In this document: piece by piece, positions 50,939 through 63,000 of the stretch | Position numbering within the stretch: position 1 is the stretch's first letter | Layout of the letters: each line of letters opens with the position of its first letter | Origin: Mesorhizobium norvegicum | Lineage (GTDB): Bacteria; Pseudomonadota; Alphaproteobacteria; Rhizobiales; Rhizobiaceae | Assembly: GCF_004919685.1 (NCBI RefSeq) | Contig: NZ_SMYZ01000041.1 | Coordinates: 1 to 64,000, forward strand | Direction: 5' to 3' | Length of the DNA: 64,000 nt | Notes under the pieces: generated by a model | The model's database searches: none | What the model was told of the DNA's origin: nothing | Seen by the model: the letters and a program-made list of their open reading frames with translations, nothing else | Made by a program: the position numbers and the translations under genes

Positions 50939-52636
50939 TTAGCTGCCCTGCTTCTTCAGCGCGGCACCCAGGATGTCGCCCAGCGAAGCGCCGGAGTCGG
51001 TCGAACCGTACTGAGCGACGGCTTCCTTCTCTTCGGCGATTTCCAGCGCCTTGATCGAGACCTGCAGCTTGCGGGTCTTCTTGTCGAAGGCGATGACGCG
51101 GGCATCGACCTTCTGGCCGACGGTGAAGCGCTCGGGGCGCTGCTCGTCGCGGTCACGGCTCAGATCGGAGCGCTTGATGAAGGTTTCGATGCCGCTGTCG
51201 ACCAGCCGCACTTCCAGACCGCCATCCTTGACGCCGATGACTTCACAGGTGACGACCGCGTTCTTGCGCAGTTCGCCTGAAGTCGCCGCTTCGCCGACCG
51301 TATCCTTGGCCAGCTGCTTGATGCCGAGCGAGATGCGCTCCTTGTCGATGTCGACGTCGAGCACCTGCGCCTTGACCATGTCGCCGCGATTGTACTCTTC
51401 GATGACCTGCTCGCCCGGACGGGTCCAGTCGAGGTCGGAAAGGTGCACCATGCCGTCCACGTCGCCTTCGAGGCCGATGAACAGGCCGAACTCGGTCTTG
51501 TTCTTGACCTCGCCCTCGACCTGGCTGCCGACCGGATGGCTCGAGGCGAAAGCCTGCCACGGATTCTCAAGCGTCTGCTTGAGGCCGAGCGAGATGCGGC
51601 GCTTGGCCGGATCGACCTCGAGCACCACCACGTCGACTTCCTGGGTTGTCGACAGGATCTTGCCGGGATGCACGTTCTTCTTCGTCCACGACATTTCCGA
51701 AACGTGGATGAGACCCTCGATGCCCGGCTCCAGCTCGACGAACGCGCCATAGTCGGTGATGTTGGTGACGGTACCCTTGATCTTCTTGCCGATCGGGAAC
51801 TTGGTGCCGATCTCGGACCACGGATCGCTCTCGAGCTGCTTCATGCCGAGCGAGATGCGGTGGGTTTCCTGGTTGATGCGGATGATCTGCACCTTGACCG
51901 TCTGACCGATGTTGAGGATTTCGGTCGGATGGTTGACGCGGCGCCATGCCATGTCGGTGACATGCAGCAGGCCGTCGATGCCGCCGAGGTCGACGAACGC
52001 ACCGTAATCGGTGATGTTCTTGACGACGCCTTCGACAACCTGGCCTTCTTCGAGGTTCTGCACGATTTCCGAACGCTGTTCGGCGCGGCTCTCCTCGAGC
52101 ACGGTACGGCGCGACACCACGATGTTGCCGCGGCGGCGATCCATCTTGAGGATCTCGAAGGGCTGCGGGTTGTGCATCAGCGGGGAGACATCGCGGATCG
52201 GGCGGATATCGACCTGGCTGCGCGGCAGGAAGGCCACGGCGCCGTCGAGGTCGACGGTGAAGCCGCCCTTGACCTGATTGAAGATGACGCCTTCGACGCG
52301 CTCACCCTTGGTGAACTTCTCTTCGAGACGGACCCAGCTCTCTTCGCGGCGGGCCTTCTCACGGCTGAGCATCGCTTCGCCAAGCGCGTTCTCGATGCGC
52401 TCGACATAGACCTCGACGGTGTCACCGACCTTGAGGGTGGTGTCCTTGCCCTTGACGCCGAATTCCTTCAGCGGCACGCGGCCTTCGACCTTGAGGCCGA
52501 CGTCGATGATGGCCATGTCTTTTTCAATGGCGGTGATGATGCCCTTGACGACCTGGCCTTCGCCGGAATGGCCGGCGGTAAATGATTCTTCGAGCAGGCT
52601 CGCGAAATCATCGCGAGTGGGATTTGCAGCTGACAT
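50939..52636 (-). CDS. rpsA: 30S ribosomal protein S1
   Basis: A 565-residue protein with six S1 RNA-binding repeats, for example GQVVEGVVKNITDYGAFVDL, GKKIKGTVTNITDYGAFVEL and GSQVEGEVKNKTEFGLFIGL. It recruits mRNA to the 30S subunit. Start ATG 52636 (MSAANPTRDDFASLL) has AGGAG upstream. It is the downstream member of the conserved aroA-cmk-rpsA order, with a 208-base leader of its own that contains small hairpins (for example around 52710-52750). Confidence 0.97.
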   Translation of the reverse strand: MSAANPTRDDFASLLEESFTAGHSGEGQVVKGIITAIEKDMAIIDVGLKVEGRVPLKEFGVKGKDTTLKVGDTVEVYVERIENALGEAMLSREKARREESWVRLEEKFTKGERVEGVIFNQVKGGFTVDLDGAVAFLPRSQVDIRPIRDVSPLMHNPQPFEILKMDRRRGNIVVSRRTVLEESRAEQRSEIVQNLEEGQVVEGVVKNITDYGAFVDLGGIDGLLHVTDMAWRRVNHPTEILNIGQTVKVQIIRINQETHRISLGMKQLESDPWSEIGTKFPIGKKIKGTVTNITDYGAFVELEPGIEGLIHVSEMSWTKKNVHPGKILSTTQEVDVVVLEVDPAKRRISLGLKQTLENPWQAFASSHPVGSQVEGEVKNKTEFGLFIGLEGDVDGMVHLSDLDWTRPGEQVIEEYNRGDMVKAQVLDVDIDKERISLGIKQLAKDTVGEAATSGELRKNAVVTCEVIGVKDGGLEVRLVDSGIETFIKRSDLSRDRDEQRPERFTVGQKVDARVIAFDKKTRKLQVSIKALEIAEEKEAVAQYGSTDSGASLGDILGAALKKQGS

Positions 52637-52844
52637 TGTTTCTCCTGGAGTGCCCCGCATCTCAAGCGGGACGGGCGCCGTGGGTTAGCGTTGCGTTGGC
52701 CTGCCGGCGTTCCGGGCTACAAAAGCCCTGGGCCGCTCTTTAAGCGGCAATTCCGGCGCATGAAGAATGCTGGCAGGCTGGTTCGTGCCCGATATGGGTA
52801 TTTTCTTCGCCTCCGACAACGGAAACACGAGGGAAAAACCCGGA

Positions 52845-53495
52845 TCAGGCCTTGTCTCTCTTGGCCAGCACGTCATCTATGATCGCCATGGCTGCAAGAA
52901 ACGCGGCTTCTATAGCCATTTCGCTGGTATCAAGCAAGTGCGCGTCGGTCGCCGGCTTCAAAGGCGAGTCCGCACGGCCCATGTCGCGCTCGTCGCGGCG
53001 CACGATATCGGCGAGAATCTCGGTGAAATCGGCGGTCCCGCCGATGCTTTCGATCTCCGCCAGCCGCCGCCGTGCCCGCACCTCGGCACTCGCTGTCACA
53101 TAGAGTTTTATGTCGGCGTCGGGGCAGACGACGGTGCCGATATCGCGCCCATCGAGCACCGCACCGGGCGGCGTCTTGGCGAAGTCGCGCTGCTTTTCGA
53201 CCAGGATGCGCCGCACGGTCGGGAAAACGGCGACTTTCGAGGCGGCCTCGCCGACGGCATGCGCTGACAAGACCGCCCGGTCGAGCCTTGCCAGGTCGAC
53301 CTGACGGGCAGCGGTCTCGGCGGCCGAGACATTGTCGAGCGGCAGCGCGTGCTGGATCAGCGCATAGGCGACCGCGCGATAGGTGAGACCGGTGTCGAGC
53401 AGGTTCAGCCGGTAATGGTCAGCGAGCCGGCGCGCGAGGGTGCCCTTGCCGGCGCCGGCGGGGCCGTCGATGGCGATGGTAAAGGTCGGATTCAT
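52845..53495 (-). CDS. cmk: Cytidylate kinase
   Basis: A 216-residue nucleoside monophosphate kinase that phosphorylates CMP/dCMP. P-loop [54 protein letters not shown] and ARRRLAEIE are the CMP-kinase signatures. Start ATG 53495 overlaps the stop of the small membrane protein gene by ATGA, so it is translationally coupled to it and, through it, to aroA. Confidence 0.96.
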   Translation of the reverse strand: MNPTFTIAIDGPAGAGKGTLARRLADHYRLNLLDTGLTYRAVAYALIQHALPLDNVSAAETAARQVDLARLDRAVLSAHAVGEAASKVAVFPTVRRILVEKQRDFAKTPPGAVLDGRDIGTVVCPDADIKLYVTASAEVRARRRLAEIESIGGTADFTEILADIVRRDERDMGRADSPLKPATDAHLLDTSEMAIEAAFLAAMAIIDDVLAKRDKA

Positions 53496-53818
53496 TTGGC
53501 TGGTCTGAAAAAGTGAAATGCCAACACCGCCGCAGCGATCAGAATCGACAGCGGCAGCGCTATAAACGGCACGACGCCAATTGTTACAAAAGCCATTGCG
53601 CCGAACCCTTTGATCAGCATCGCAAGGAAAACCCATTTGTTGTTTTCCAGGAGCGTGGCTGCGTAAACCGACAGATACATCATCAGAAATTGAAGTGCCA
53701 AAATCCAAAAAAGAAAGGCAAAAACGCCTATGCGTTTTTTGAAAACAAAACGCTCAATCAGATAGGGGGCCAACGCCGCTCCCAGGCAAGCTGCTAGCAT
53801 TGGCCAGTCGTGTAACAT
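53492..53818 (-). CDS. Small AT-rich membrane protein between aroA and cmk
   Basis: A 108-residue protein with four hydrophobic helices (for example [40 protein letters not shown], then [20 protein letters not shown]). Its DNA is clearly richer in A/T than the neighbours, with A and T runs near 53700-53755. It starts three bases after the aroA stop and overlaps cmk by ATGA. A TM2 motif-like or septation-type role is only a guess; I do not recognise the family. Confidence 0.7.
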   Translation of the reverse strand: MLHDWPMLAACLGAALAPYLIERFVFKKRIGVFAFLFWILALQFLMMYLSVYAATLLENNKWVFLAMLIKGFGAMAFVTIGVVPFIALPLSILIAAAVLAFHFFRPAK

Positions 53819-53821
53819 TTG

Positions 53822-55219
<1,398 letters not shown>

Positions 55220-55387
55220 TCATTTGTTGCGGCGGTCTCGTATCACGGCGGGCCGAAATGGTCATCCCCAATGGTTGTCACTTGACGCGAGGCCTTCCAA
55301 TGCATGGTTTTGTGACGCCGGCTTTTCGCTTTGACAGCGCTGCAAACTGTGGTTAAGGGGACCACTCTTTTATTGACGAGGCTTGCC

Positions 55388-55777
55388 GTGGCAAAAACCG
55401 AACTTGGCACAAAACGTATCGACCCGGAGACGGGCCGAAAATTCTACGACCTGAACAAGGACCCGATCGTCTCGCCCTACACCGGCAAGACCTATCCGCG
55501 TTCCTATTTCGAGGAAGGCAAGATTGCCGCTCTCGAGGAGGAAGAGGAAGTGGCCGAGAAGGAAGTGGACGCCGAGGAAGAAGAGGGCGTTGAGGTCGTG
55601 TCGCTCGAAGAGGCCGACGAGGACGTCAAGGGCGACGACCTGCCGGATCTCGGCGACGACGAGGACGACGTCGATCTCGGCGACGACGAGGAGGACACTT
55701 TCCTCGCCGACGAAGAGGAAGAAGACGACGACGTCGCCGACATGATCGGCGTTGGCGACGACGACGACGAGGTCTGA
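55388..55777 (+). CDS. FYDLN-acid family protein (TIGR02300)
   Basis: A 129-residue protein that starts at GTG 55388, with GAGG eight bases upstream. The conserved N-terminus is KTELGTKRIDPETGRKFYDL followed by NKDPIVSPYTGKTYPRSYF; the remaining 85 residues are almost all Asp and Glu. It is a signature alphaproteobacterial protein of unknown function, usually found opposite aroA and beside tRNA-Ala as here. Confidence 0.93.
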   Translation: MAKTELGTKRIDPETGRKFYDLNKDPIVSPYTGKTYPRSYFEEGKIAALEEEEEVAEKEVDAEEEEGVEVVSLEEADEDVKGDDLPDLGDDEDDVDLGDDEEDTFLADEEEEDDDVADMIGVGDDDDEV

Positions 55778-55949
55778 TCGGCCTTGAAAGCGGGCGTTTG
55801 CAGGCTTTCATGGCCTGTGGCGAAAAAGCGGCTCTCGAAGGCTTGATATTGACGAAAGGCGGGGTTAGAAGCCGCCTGCACTAACGGCGCGGTCTCCAAC
55901 CCGCGCCGGATCTCTTCGCCGGAAACGGCGCCGGTTGACTGCCGGAAGT

Positions 55950-56025
<76 letters not shown>

Positions 56026-56189
56026 AACAGTCTTTCTGCAAAACTGGCTATTTCCTTGCTGGAATAACCGCGCCTCTTCGGAGGCTTGCCAGCGTCGCGT
56101 TTTACGACGCCTGACAGAGACGGCGTTTGTCTCAGCCCCAGGCCTTGGCCGGCTCGCCGACGCTCTGATACAACTCGCGACAGCATCGA

Positions 56190-56927
56190 ATGGGCGGCAG
56201 TTGGGCCGGCAAAGGAATGGTATTGCCTGTTGAGCCGGAACTCCGCGACGATCGTTCTTCAGTCCATCTGGTGGCAGCTGTCCGGCAGTTGGTTAGCCAT
56301 GGCCTCGTCGTCGAGGGCGGCGATCTCACACCAGCCGATCGCGACCTGAGGCTTGAGGAAGAACTTTCGCTGGGCAATGTCGTGCCGGCGCGACGCCGTG
56401 AATTTCGCGCGGGACGCTTCTACGCCCGGCAGGCGTTGCATGGCCTTGGCGCAGGCGGTAGCGTCCCGATCGGGGACAATCGTGCGCCGCTATGGCCGAC
56501 AGGTATTGTTGGTTCCATCTCTCATACCCGAAGCCTGTGCGTCGTCGCCGTTGGATCATCCACCGAATTCCTCGGCGTCGGCATCGACATCGAGGAGGAT
56601 TCTCCCCTTTCGTGCGAACTGGCGCAATTGGTGTCCGACGCCGCCGAACTAGAGGGGCGGGAAGGGATCGAAAGGCGTCTAGGCTGCGACCTGCCAAAGC
56701 TTCTGTTCGTGATCAAGGAAGCGTTCTACAAAATGTATTTCCCGCTTACCGGCCGTTTTTTGGCGTTTCACGATGTTAGCGTCGAACTGGATGTGGAGAA
56801 ACACGCCGCCAAGGCCCAGATCGTTCCATCAAAGCGACTGGCGGCGATCGACAGCCATTGTTTTGAAGGTCGCTTCGGCAGCAGCTGCGGGACCCTGTTT
56901 TCATGTTTTGAGCTCTCCGCGCGTTGA
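56190..56927 (+). CDS. Sfp/EntD-type 4'-phosphopantetheinyl transferase
   Basis: A 245-residue enzyme that moves phosphopantetheine from CoA onto carrier-domain serines. Motifs are FRAGRFYARQAL (73-83), WPTGIVGSISHT (102-113), GVGIDIEED (129-137, metal-binding Asp133/Glu135) and KEAFYKMYFP (176-185), of the EntD subgroup. It lies 98 bases upstream of the NRPS gene on the same strand and must activate its two carrier domains. Met 10 at 56217 is an alternative start. Confidence 0.92.
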   Translation: MGGSWAGKGMVLPVEPELRDDRSSVHLVAAVRQLVSHGLVVEGGDLTPADRDLRLEEELSLGNVVPARRREFRAGRFYARQALHGLGAGGSVPIGDNRAPLWPTGIVGSISHTRSLCVVAVGSSTEFLGVGIDIEEDSPLSCELAQLVSDAAELEGREGIERRLGCDLPKLLFVIKEAFYKMYFPLTGRFLAFHDVSVELDVEKHAAKAQIVPSKRLAAIDSHCFEGRFGSSCGTLFSCFELSAR

Positions 56928-57006
56928 CAGCCGCGCCGCCAGCAAGCACTCAGGGAACCGGGCAAAGGCTTTTTGGGTTGAGCGGTGGCTATTTCTGATC
57001 GACGTC

Positions 57007-57023
57007 GATCCCGGATCGGGATC
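57007..57023 (+). promoter_or_regulatory. Hairpin covering the NRPS ribosome-binding site
   Basis: GATCCCG (57007-57013) and CGGGATC (57017-57023) are perfect 7-base arms around GAT, ending two bases before the NRPS ATG at 57026. The only purine-rich ribosome-binding sequence near the start, CGGGA, is inside the right arm. In RNA this would hide the site; in DNA it is a dyad. Confidence 0.5.
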
Positions 57024-57025
57024 TG

Positions 57026-60000
57026 ATGGGCACGATATGTGACCATGTGAACCGGCATGCCGGATACAATTCGCAGACGGTGGCCCTTCTGGCCGCGGGA
57101 CGGCCAGGGCTTACCTTTGAAGGGTTGGTTGCCCAGATCCGCTATGTCGGCGAAGCGCTGGCGCTGGAGGGCATCGGCCTATCCGACCGTGTCGCCTTGC
57201 TGCTGCCCGAGGGTGCGGAAGCCGCGGTGGCGATTGTGGCCGTCGCAGCCAACGCGGCATGCGCTCCCTTGAACCCCGCATGGCCGGCGCGCGAACTTGA
57301 ATCGCAGCTGGCCGCGCTGCGCGCCACGACGCTGATCGTACCGCATGGCTGGCAATCGCCGCTGCTTGCCGTGGCGGCCTCGCTCAAGATCCGCGTCCTG
57401 CAACTGCTTGCCGAGCCGGGTGCGGCGGCCGGGCGCTTTTCGCTGACCGGTGCCGGCGAGACGCATCGCGATAACTGGCGCAAGGCCTCACAACCGGATG
57501 CGGCAACGCCGGACGATACCGCGCTGCTGCTGTTCACCTCGGGCACGTCGGCGCGGCCCAAGCTGGTGCCGCTGACCCATCGAAACCTCTGCGTTTCGGC
57601 GCAGGACATCTGCGCGGCACTGGATCTGCGGCGCACCGACCGCTGCCTAGGCGTGATGCCGCTGTTCCACATCCATGGCATCAGCAGCCTTTTGGCATCG
57701 CTGGTTTCAGGGAGTTGCTACATCAGCCTGGCGGGCTTTTCCGCCGACGGCTTTTTCAGCGGCCTCGAAGACTTCAGACCGACCTGGTATTCGGCCTCGC
57801 CGACCATCCATCGCACGATCCTCGACCAGATCCGTCTTTGCCGGGGGGACCCGCGCCGGGCCGGGCTGCGCTTCATCCGTTCGGCTTCGGCGCCAATGCC
57901 ATCCCAATGGATCGCGGATATCGAAGGCGTGTTCGGCGTACCGTTCGTCGAGGCCTATGGGATGACCGAGGCGGCGCCGCAAATTGCCAGCAACGGCCTG
58001 CCGCCGTTCGAACGCAAGCGCGGCTCCGTCGGCAGGTCCGCGGGCCCGCGGATCGCCATCATGGATGAAGCCGGGCGTCTCCTGATGCCGGACGAGAACG
58101 GCGAAATTGTCATTCGTGGCGCCAATGTCATGCCCGGCTACGATGGCGATCCCGCCGCCAATGAGGCGGCTTTCGTCGATGGCTGGCTGCGGACAGGAGA
58201 CCGGGGCCATCTCGACGCAGACGGCTATCTGTTCGTCTCCGGCCGCCTGGCGGACACCATCAATCGCGGCGGCGAAAAAATCGCGCCGGCGCTGGTGGAG
58301 CAAGTCCTGCTCGACCATCCCGACATCGAACAGGCGGTCGTTTTCGGCATCCCCCATCCGGTGCTTGGCGAGACTGTTGCCGCGGCGGTCGTTCCCAAGC
58401 CGGGGAAAGCGCTGTCGACGCAGCAGATCCGCGGCTTTGTCGCCGAGCGGCTGGCGCGCTCCAAAGTGCCGCAGCGGATCGTGCTGGTGGATGAGATCCC
58501 GATCGATGCCGGTGGAAAGATCAATCGCAGGCATCTGGCTCTGAATCCGCAAGAACAGGACGGTCAACCTGTTCTGCCGCAGACCGGCAAGGTGGTTGCG
58601 CGAACCGCGATCGAGCGCCGGGTGGCGGCGGTCTTTGCCGAGGTTCTGGGAGCCGAACCGCCCGGCATCGATGACGACTTCTTCGACCTTGGCGGTCATT
58701 CACTGACCGCAATGCAGGTTCTCGCCCGGCTGCATGCCATATTCGAGGTCACATTGCCGGTCGATTGCATGTTTGACAGCCCGACCGTGGCGCGGCTTTC
58801 CCGGCGCATCGGCGAAGAGATGGCCAACCTCGTCGCGGATGGCCTGGCGCGGCTGGAGCGGGGATCGACGTCCGGGCAGGCAACGACACGCATTCCTCGC
58901 CGACAGGAGGGTGTGCCTGCGCCGCTTTCCTCAGCCCAGCAGCGCGTCTTTTTTCTCGACCGGATGGGCGCTGGCAGCGCTTACACCATGTCGGCCTCGC
59001 TGTGGCTGAGAGGCGCGCTTGATGAGCGTGCACTGGCGTTGGCGCTCGATGAGGTACGCCGACGCCACGACATCTTGCGCACGACCTTTCACCTGCGCGA
59101 CGGCGACCCGGTCCAGGTCGTTTCCGGATTTCAGGAAAGCACGCTGCAAACGATCGACCTGACCGGCCACGAGGCGGATGCGCGAACCGCCGAGGCCATG
59201 CGCATCGCCACGCAGGAAAGCGACGAACCGTTCGATCTGGCGCAAGGTCCGTTGTTTCGCGCCAGTCTGGTTCGGCTGGCCGAGCAGCACCATGCCTTGC
59301 TGCTGACGATGCACCACATCATCTGCGATGGCTGGTCGATCGGTGTGCTGCATGCCGAGCTGCAGCAGCTTTACCAGGCCTTTCATGACAACCGGGCGTC
59401 GCCGCTCGCAGAACTGCCGCTGCAGTTCGGCGACTTCGCCGCCTGGCAGCAACGCGGCATCGAAACCGCGGAGATCGAACGCCAGACGGCATACTGGGTC
59501 CAGCAACTCAAGGGCCTGCCGCCGACCTGCACGCTGCCGACGGACCGATCCCGCCCGGCGATCCAGTCCCACCGCGGTGGCGCACTGCAGATCGAGATCG
59601 ATCGTCAAACGACGGATCGCCTGAAGATCCTCGGCCGAAGCCAGGACGCGACCGTCTTCATGGTCTTTCTGGCGGCCTTCAAGACATTGCTCTTCCGTTA
59701 CAACGGGCAGGATGATTGCGTCGTCGGCGTGCCGATCGCCAACCGCCCGAGGAAGGAACTGGAGCCGCTCATCGGCTTCTTCGCCAACACGCTGGTTTTG
59801 CGCACGACGCTTGGCGGCGACCCGTCCTTCGTCGAATTGCTCGGTCGCATCCGCACGACGGCGCTCGACGCCTACGCGCATCAGGATGTCGCCGTCGAAC
59901 GCATCGTTGATCAGCTGAAAATCGCGCGCGATCCCGGCCACACGCCCCTGTTTCAGGTGATGTTCGCGTTCCAGAACGTCCCGAAGTTTTCTGGCTCGGG

Positions 60001-63000
60001 CCCATCGGCGCAGCCTGCAGCCGACCACCCAGTGGGGCCTTCCTTCGATTTTGCGCAGGACCTTGCGGCACAGCCTCTGCCCATCGACAAGGCGATGGCG
60101 AAATTCGACCTCACTCTGTACCTGTCGGAAACCCCGGACGGGATGGCCGCGACCTGGCAATTCAACGCCGATCTCTATGAGCCTGCCGTCATCGATCGGC
60201 TGGCTCGGCAGTTCCAGACCTTGCTCGAAGGCATAGCAAGCGATCCCGCGCAAACGCTTTCGCAATTGCCGCTGTTACCCGAGGTCGATCGTCACCAGAT
60301 CGAGATCGACTGGAACCGCACGCAAGCCGGCGAACTGCTGGAGCAGGACTATGTCCAGCTGTTTGAGGCGCAGGTCGAGCGAACGCCCGATGCTGTCGCC
60401 GTGCTGGACCAGGATCAGCGGCTCACCTATCGCGAGCTGAATGAGCGGGCCAACCGCTTCGCGCGTTATTTCAGCAGTTGCGGCGTCGCCCGCGAGACAT
60501 TGACGGCGGTCTGCCTGCCAAGGTCTGCCGAGGTGCTGGCAGTGCTGCTTGGCGTGTGGAAGGCGGGCGGCGCGTTTCTGCCGCTCGATCCCGATTACCC
60601 GCCCGATCGCATAGGCTTCATGCTGGCTGATGCGGGTGCGGCGCTGCTCATCACGGAGACATCGCTGTTGCCGAAATTCGGCGCCGCGTTTCAGCCGGAG
60701 GCACCGGGCCAAGCTGCCGCCAGGCAGGCCATCTGCATCGACGCCTGCCGACCGTCCGTTGCGGAGCAGGATCCCGGCAATCCGGGCGTCGTCGCTGCGC
60801 CGGATGCGCTCGCCTACGTCATCTATACGTCGGGCTCCACCGGCCGGCCCAAGGGCGCGATGATCACGCGGGCGAATGTCGGTCACTATGCGCAGGCGAT
60901 GGTCTGCGCCGTCGGGCTCGAACCAGACGACACCTGGCTGCACACCGCCTCGTTTTCGTTTTCCTCGTCCATACGCCAGTTTGCGGTTCCCTTGTCGTGC
61001 GGTGCGGCGGTTTCGATCGCTTCGGCCGAGGAAATCAGCGACCCGCACGTGCTGTTCGAGATGGTGCGCCGCCAGCACGTGTCGGTGGTGGATCTCGTCC
61101 CTTCCTTTTCGGCCGGCTGCCTGCATGTGCTGATGTCGCTCGATCCATCCGTGCGCCAGAGACTGCTCGACAATCGGGTGCGGCTGATGCTGTCGGCCAG
61201 CGAGCCCCTGCCGGGCGCCCTGGTCGAAAAGTGGCGGCGCCTCTGCAAGCCGGCGACAGAATTCATCAACATGTTTGGCCAGACCGAGACGACGGGAATC
61301 GTAACCGTCCATCCCATTCCGGCCGAGGCCGGCACGGCGGGGATGATCCCGATCGGCCGGCCGATCGCCAATACGCAGGCCTATGTGCTGGACACGTCCC
61401 GCCGTCCGGTTCCGGCCGGCATCAGCGGCGAGCTGTATGTCGGCGGCGCCGGTGTCGGCCGCGGCTACATCAATCGCACCGGTGCCGGCAACCTCGTGCC
61501 GAACCCGTTCAGCACGGGCGAGCGGCTGCAGCGAACCGGCGATCTGGCACGCTACCTGCCTGACGGGACGATCGAAATCGTCGGGCGTGCAGACGAACAG
61601 ATCAAGCTTCACGGCTTCCGCATCGAACCGGGTGAGATCGAGGCTGCGTTCCACACGCATCCGGAGGTGCGCGAATGTCTCGTCGGTGTTGTCGAGGATG
61701 CCATCGAAGATGACGATATCGGCGATCGCAAACGCCTGGTCGCCTTCGTTGCGGTGAATGCCCCGCATGATGCGGAAACGCTGGCTCTGTCTCGGCAACT
61801 GCGCGATTTTCTGCGGCGGCAGCTGCCGCGATACATGCTGCCTCAACGCATCGTCATCCTGGATCGCTTGCCGCGCACGCCAAACGGCAAGATCGACCGG
61901 CAGGCTCTGCTCGCCAGTCAGCCACGAGCGGCGACGCGGCCAATCGCCGGCATGCCTCCCTTGGGCCAGGCCGAGTTGCATGGGGTGGCGCGAACGGAGG
62001 CCGAGACGATCCTGGCGGCGGTCTGGAAGAAGGTCCTGAGGCTGGAGGAGGTTGGCCTGCACGACAACTTCTTCGACCTCGGCGGCAATTCCCTCCTCAG
62101 CATCAACATCGTCGTCGAAGCCGGCAAAGCCGGCCTGGCCATCGATCTGCGTCAGCTCTACCAGCACCAGACGATCGCCGATCTGGCGCGCGCTGCCTCC
62201 CAGGCGGGGCTTGGGCAAACCGTCGCGGCGACACCGGCATCGGCTGCGGACGCGGTGAAAATTCCGGTGACGATCGAAAGCCTCCGTGCCTATGGCCGCG
62301 AAGCGCTGACGCGGGCCGGACTGAGCGCGCAGGGTGCGGCGATCGTCACCGAAGTGCAGCTCGAGGCAAGCCTGCGCGGACAGCCGACGCACGACATTGT
62401 CAGCATTCCGCGTTACGCCACGCGGATTGCCTCGGGCAAGATCAATCCGCATCCGCAAATCCGCATCGAACATGACAGCGCCACCATCGCCCGCATCGAT
62501 GGCGACAACGGCCCCGGCCAGTGGGTCAGCACGGTGGCGATGGACCTCGCCATTGAAAAGGCGGGCAGGCACGGCGTCGGCATTGTCGGTGTCCGCCGCT
62601 CCAATCATTTCGGTGCCGCCGGCCACTATGTCTGGCAGGCAGCAAGGAAGGGACTGATCGGTCTGTGCACGACCAACGGACCGCTGATCCTGGCGCCGAC
62701 CGGCGGCGTCACGCCGACATTCGGCAACAACCCGCTCGGCGTCGGCATTCCGGCAGGGCGGCATTTTCCCATCCTTCTCGACGTCGCCATGAGCGTTGCG
62801 CCGCGCGGCAAGATCGGCCTGTCGGTTGCCGAAGGCAGTCCGTTGCCGGCGGGCTGGATTCTGGACCGGTTCGGGCGTCCCTCCACAGACCTCGGCGATC
62901 TCGCAGCCGGACTCGGCGTACCGATCGGGGGACATAAGGGCTACGGTCTGGCCATGGTGATGGAAGTGCTTGCCGGTGTGCTCACAGGCGCAGGCTTTGG

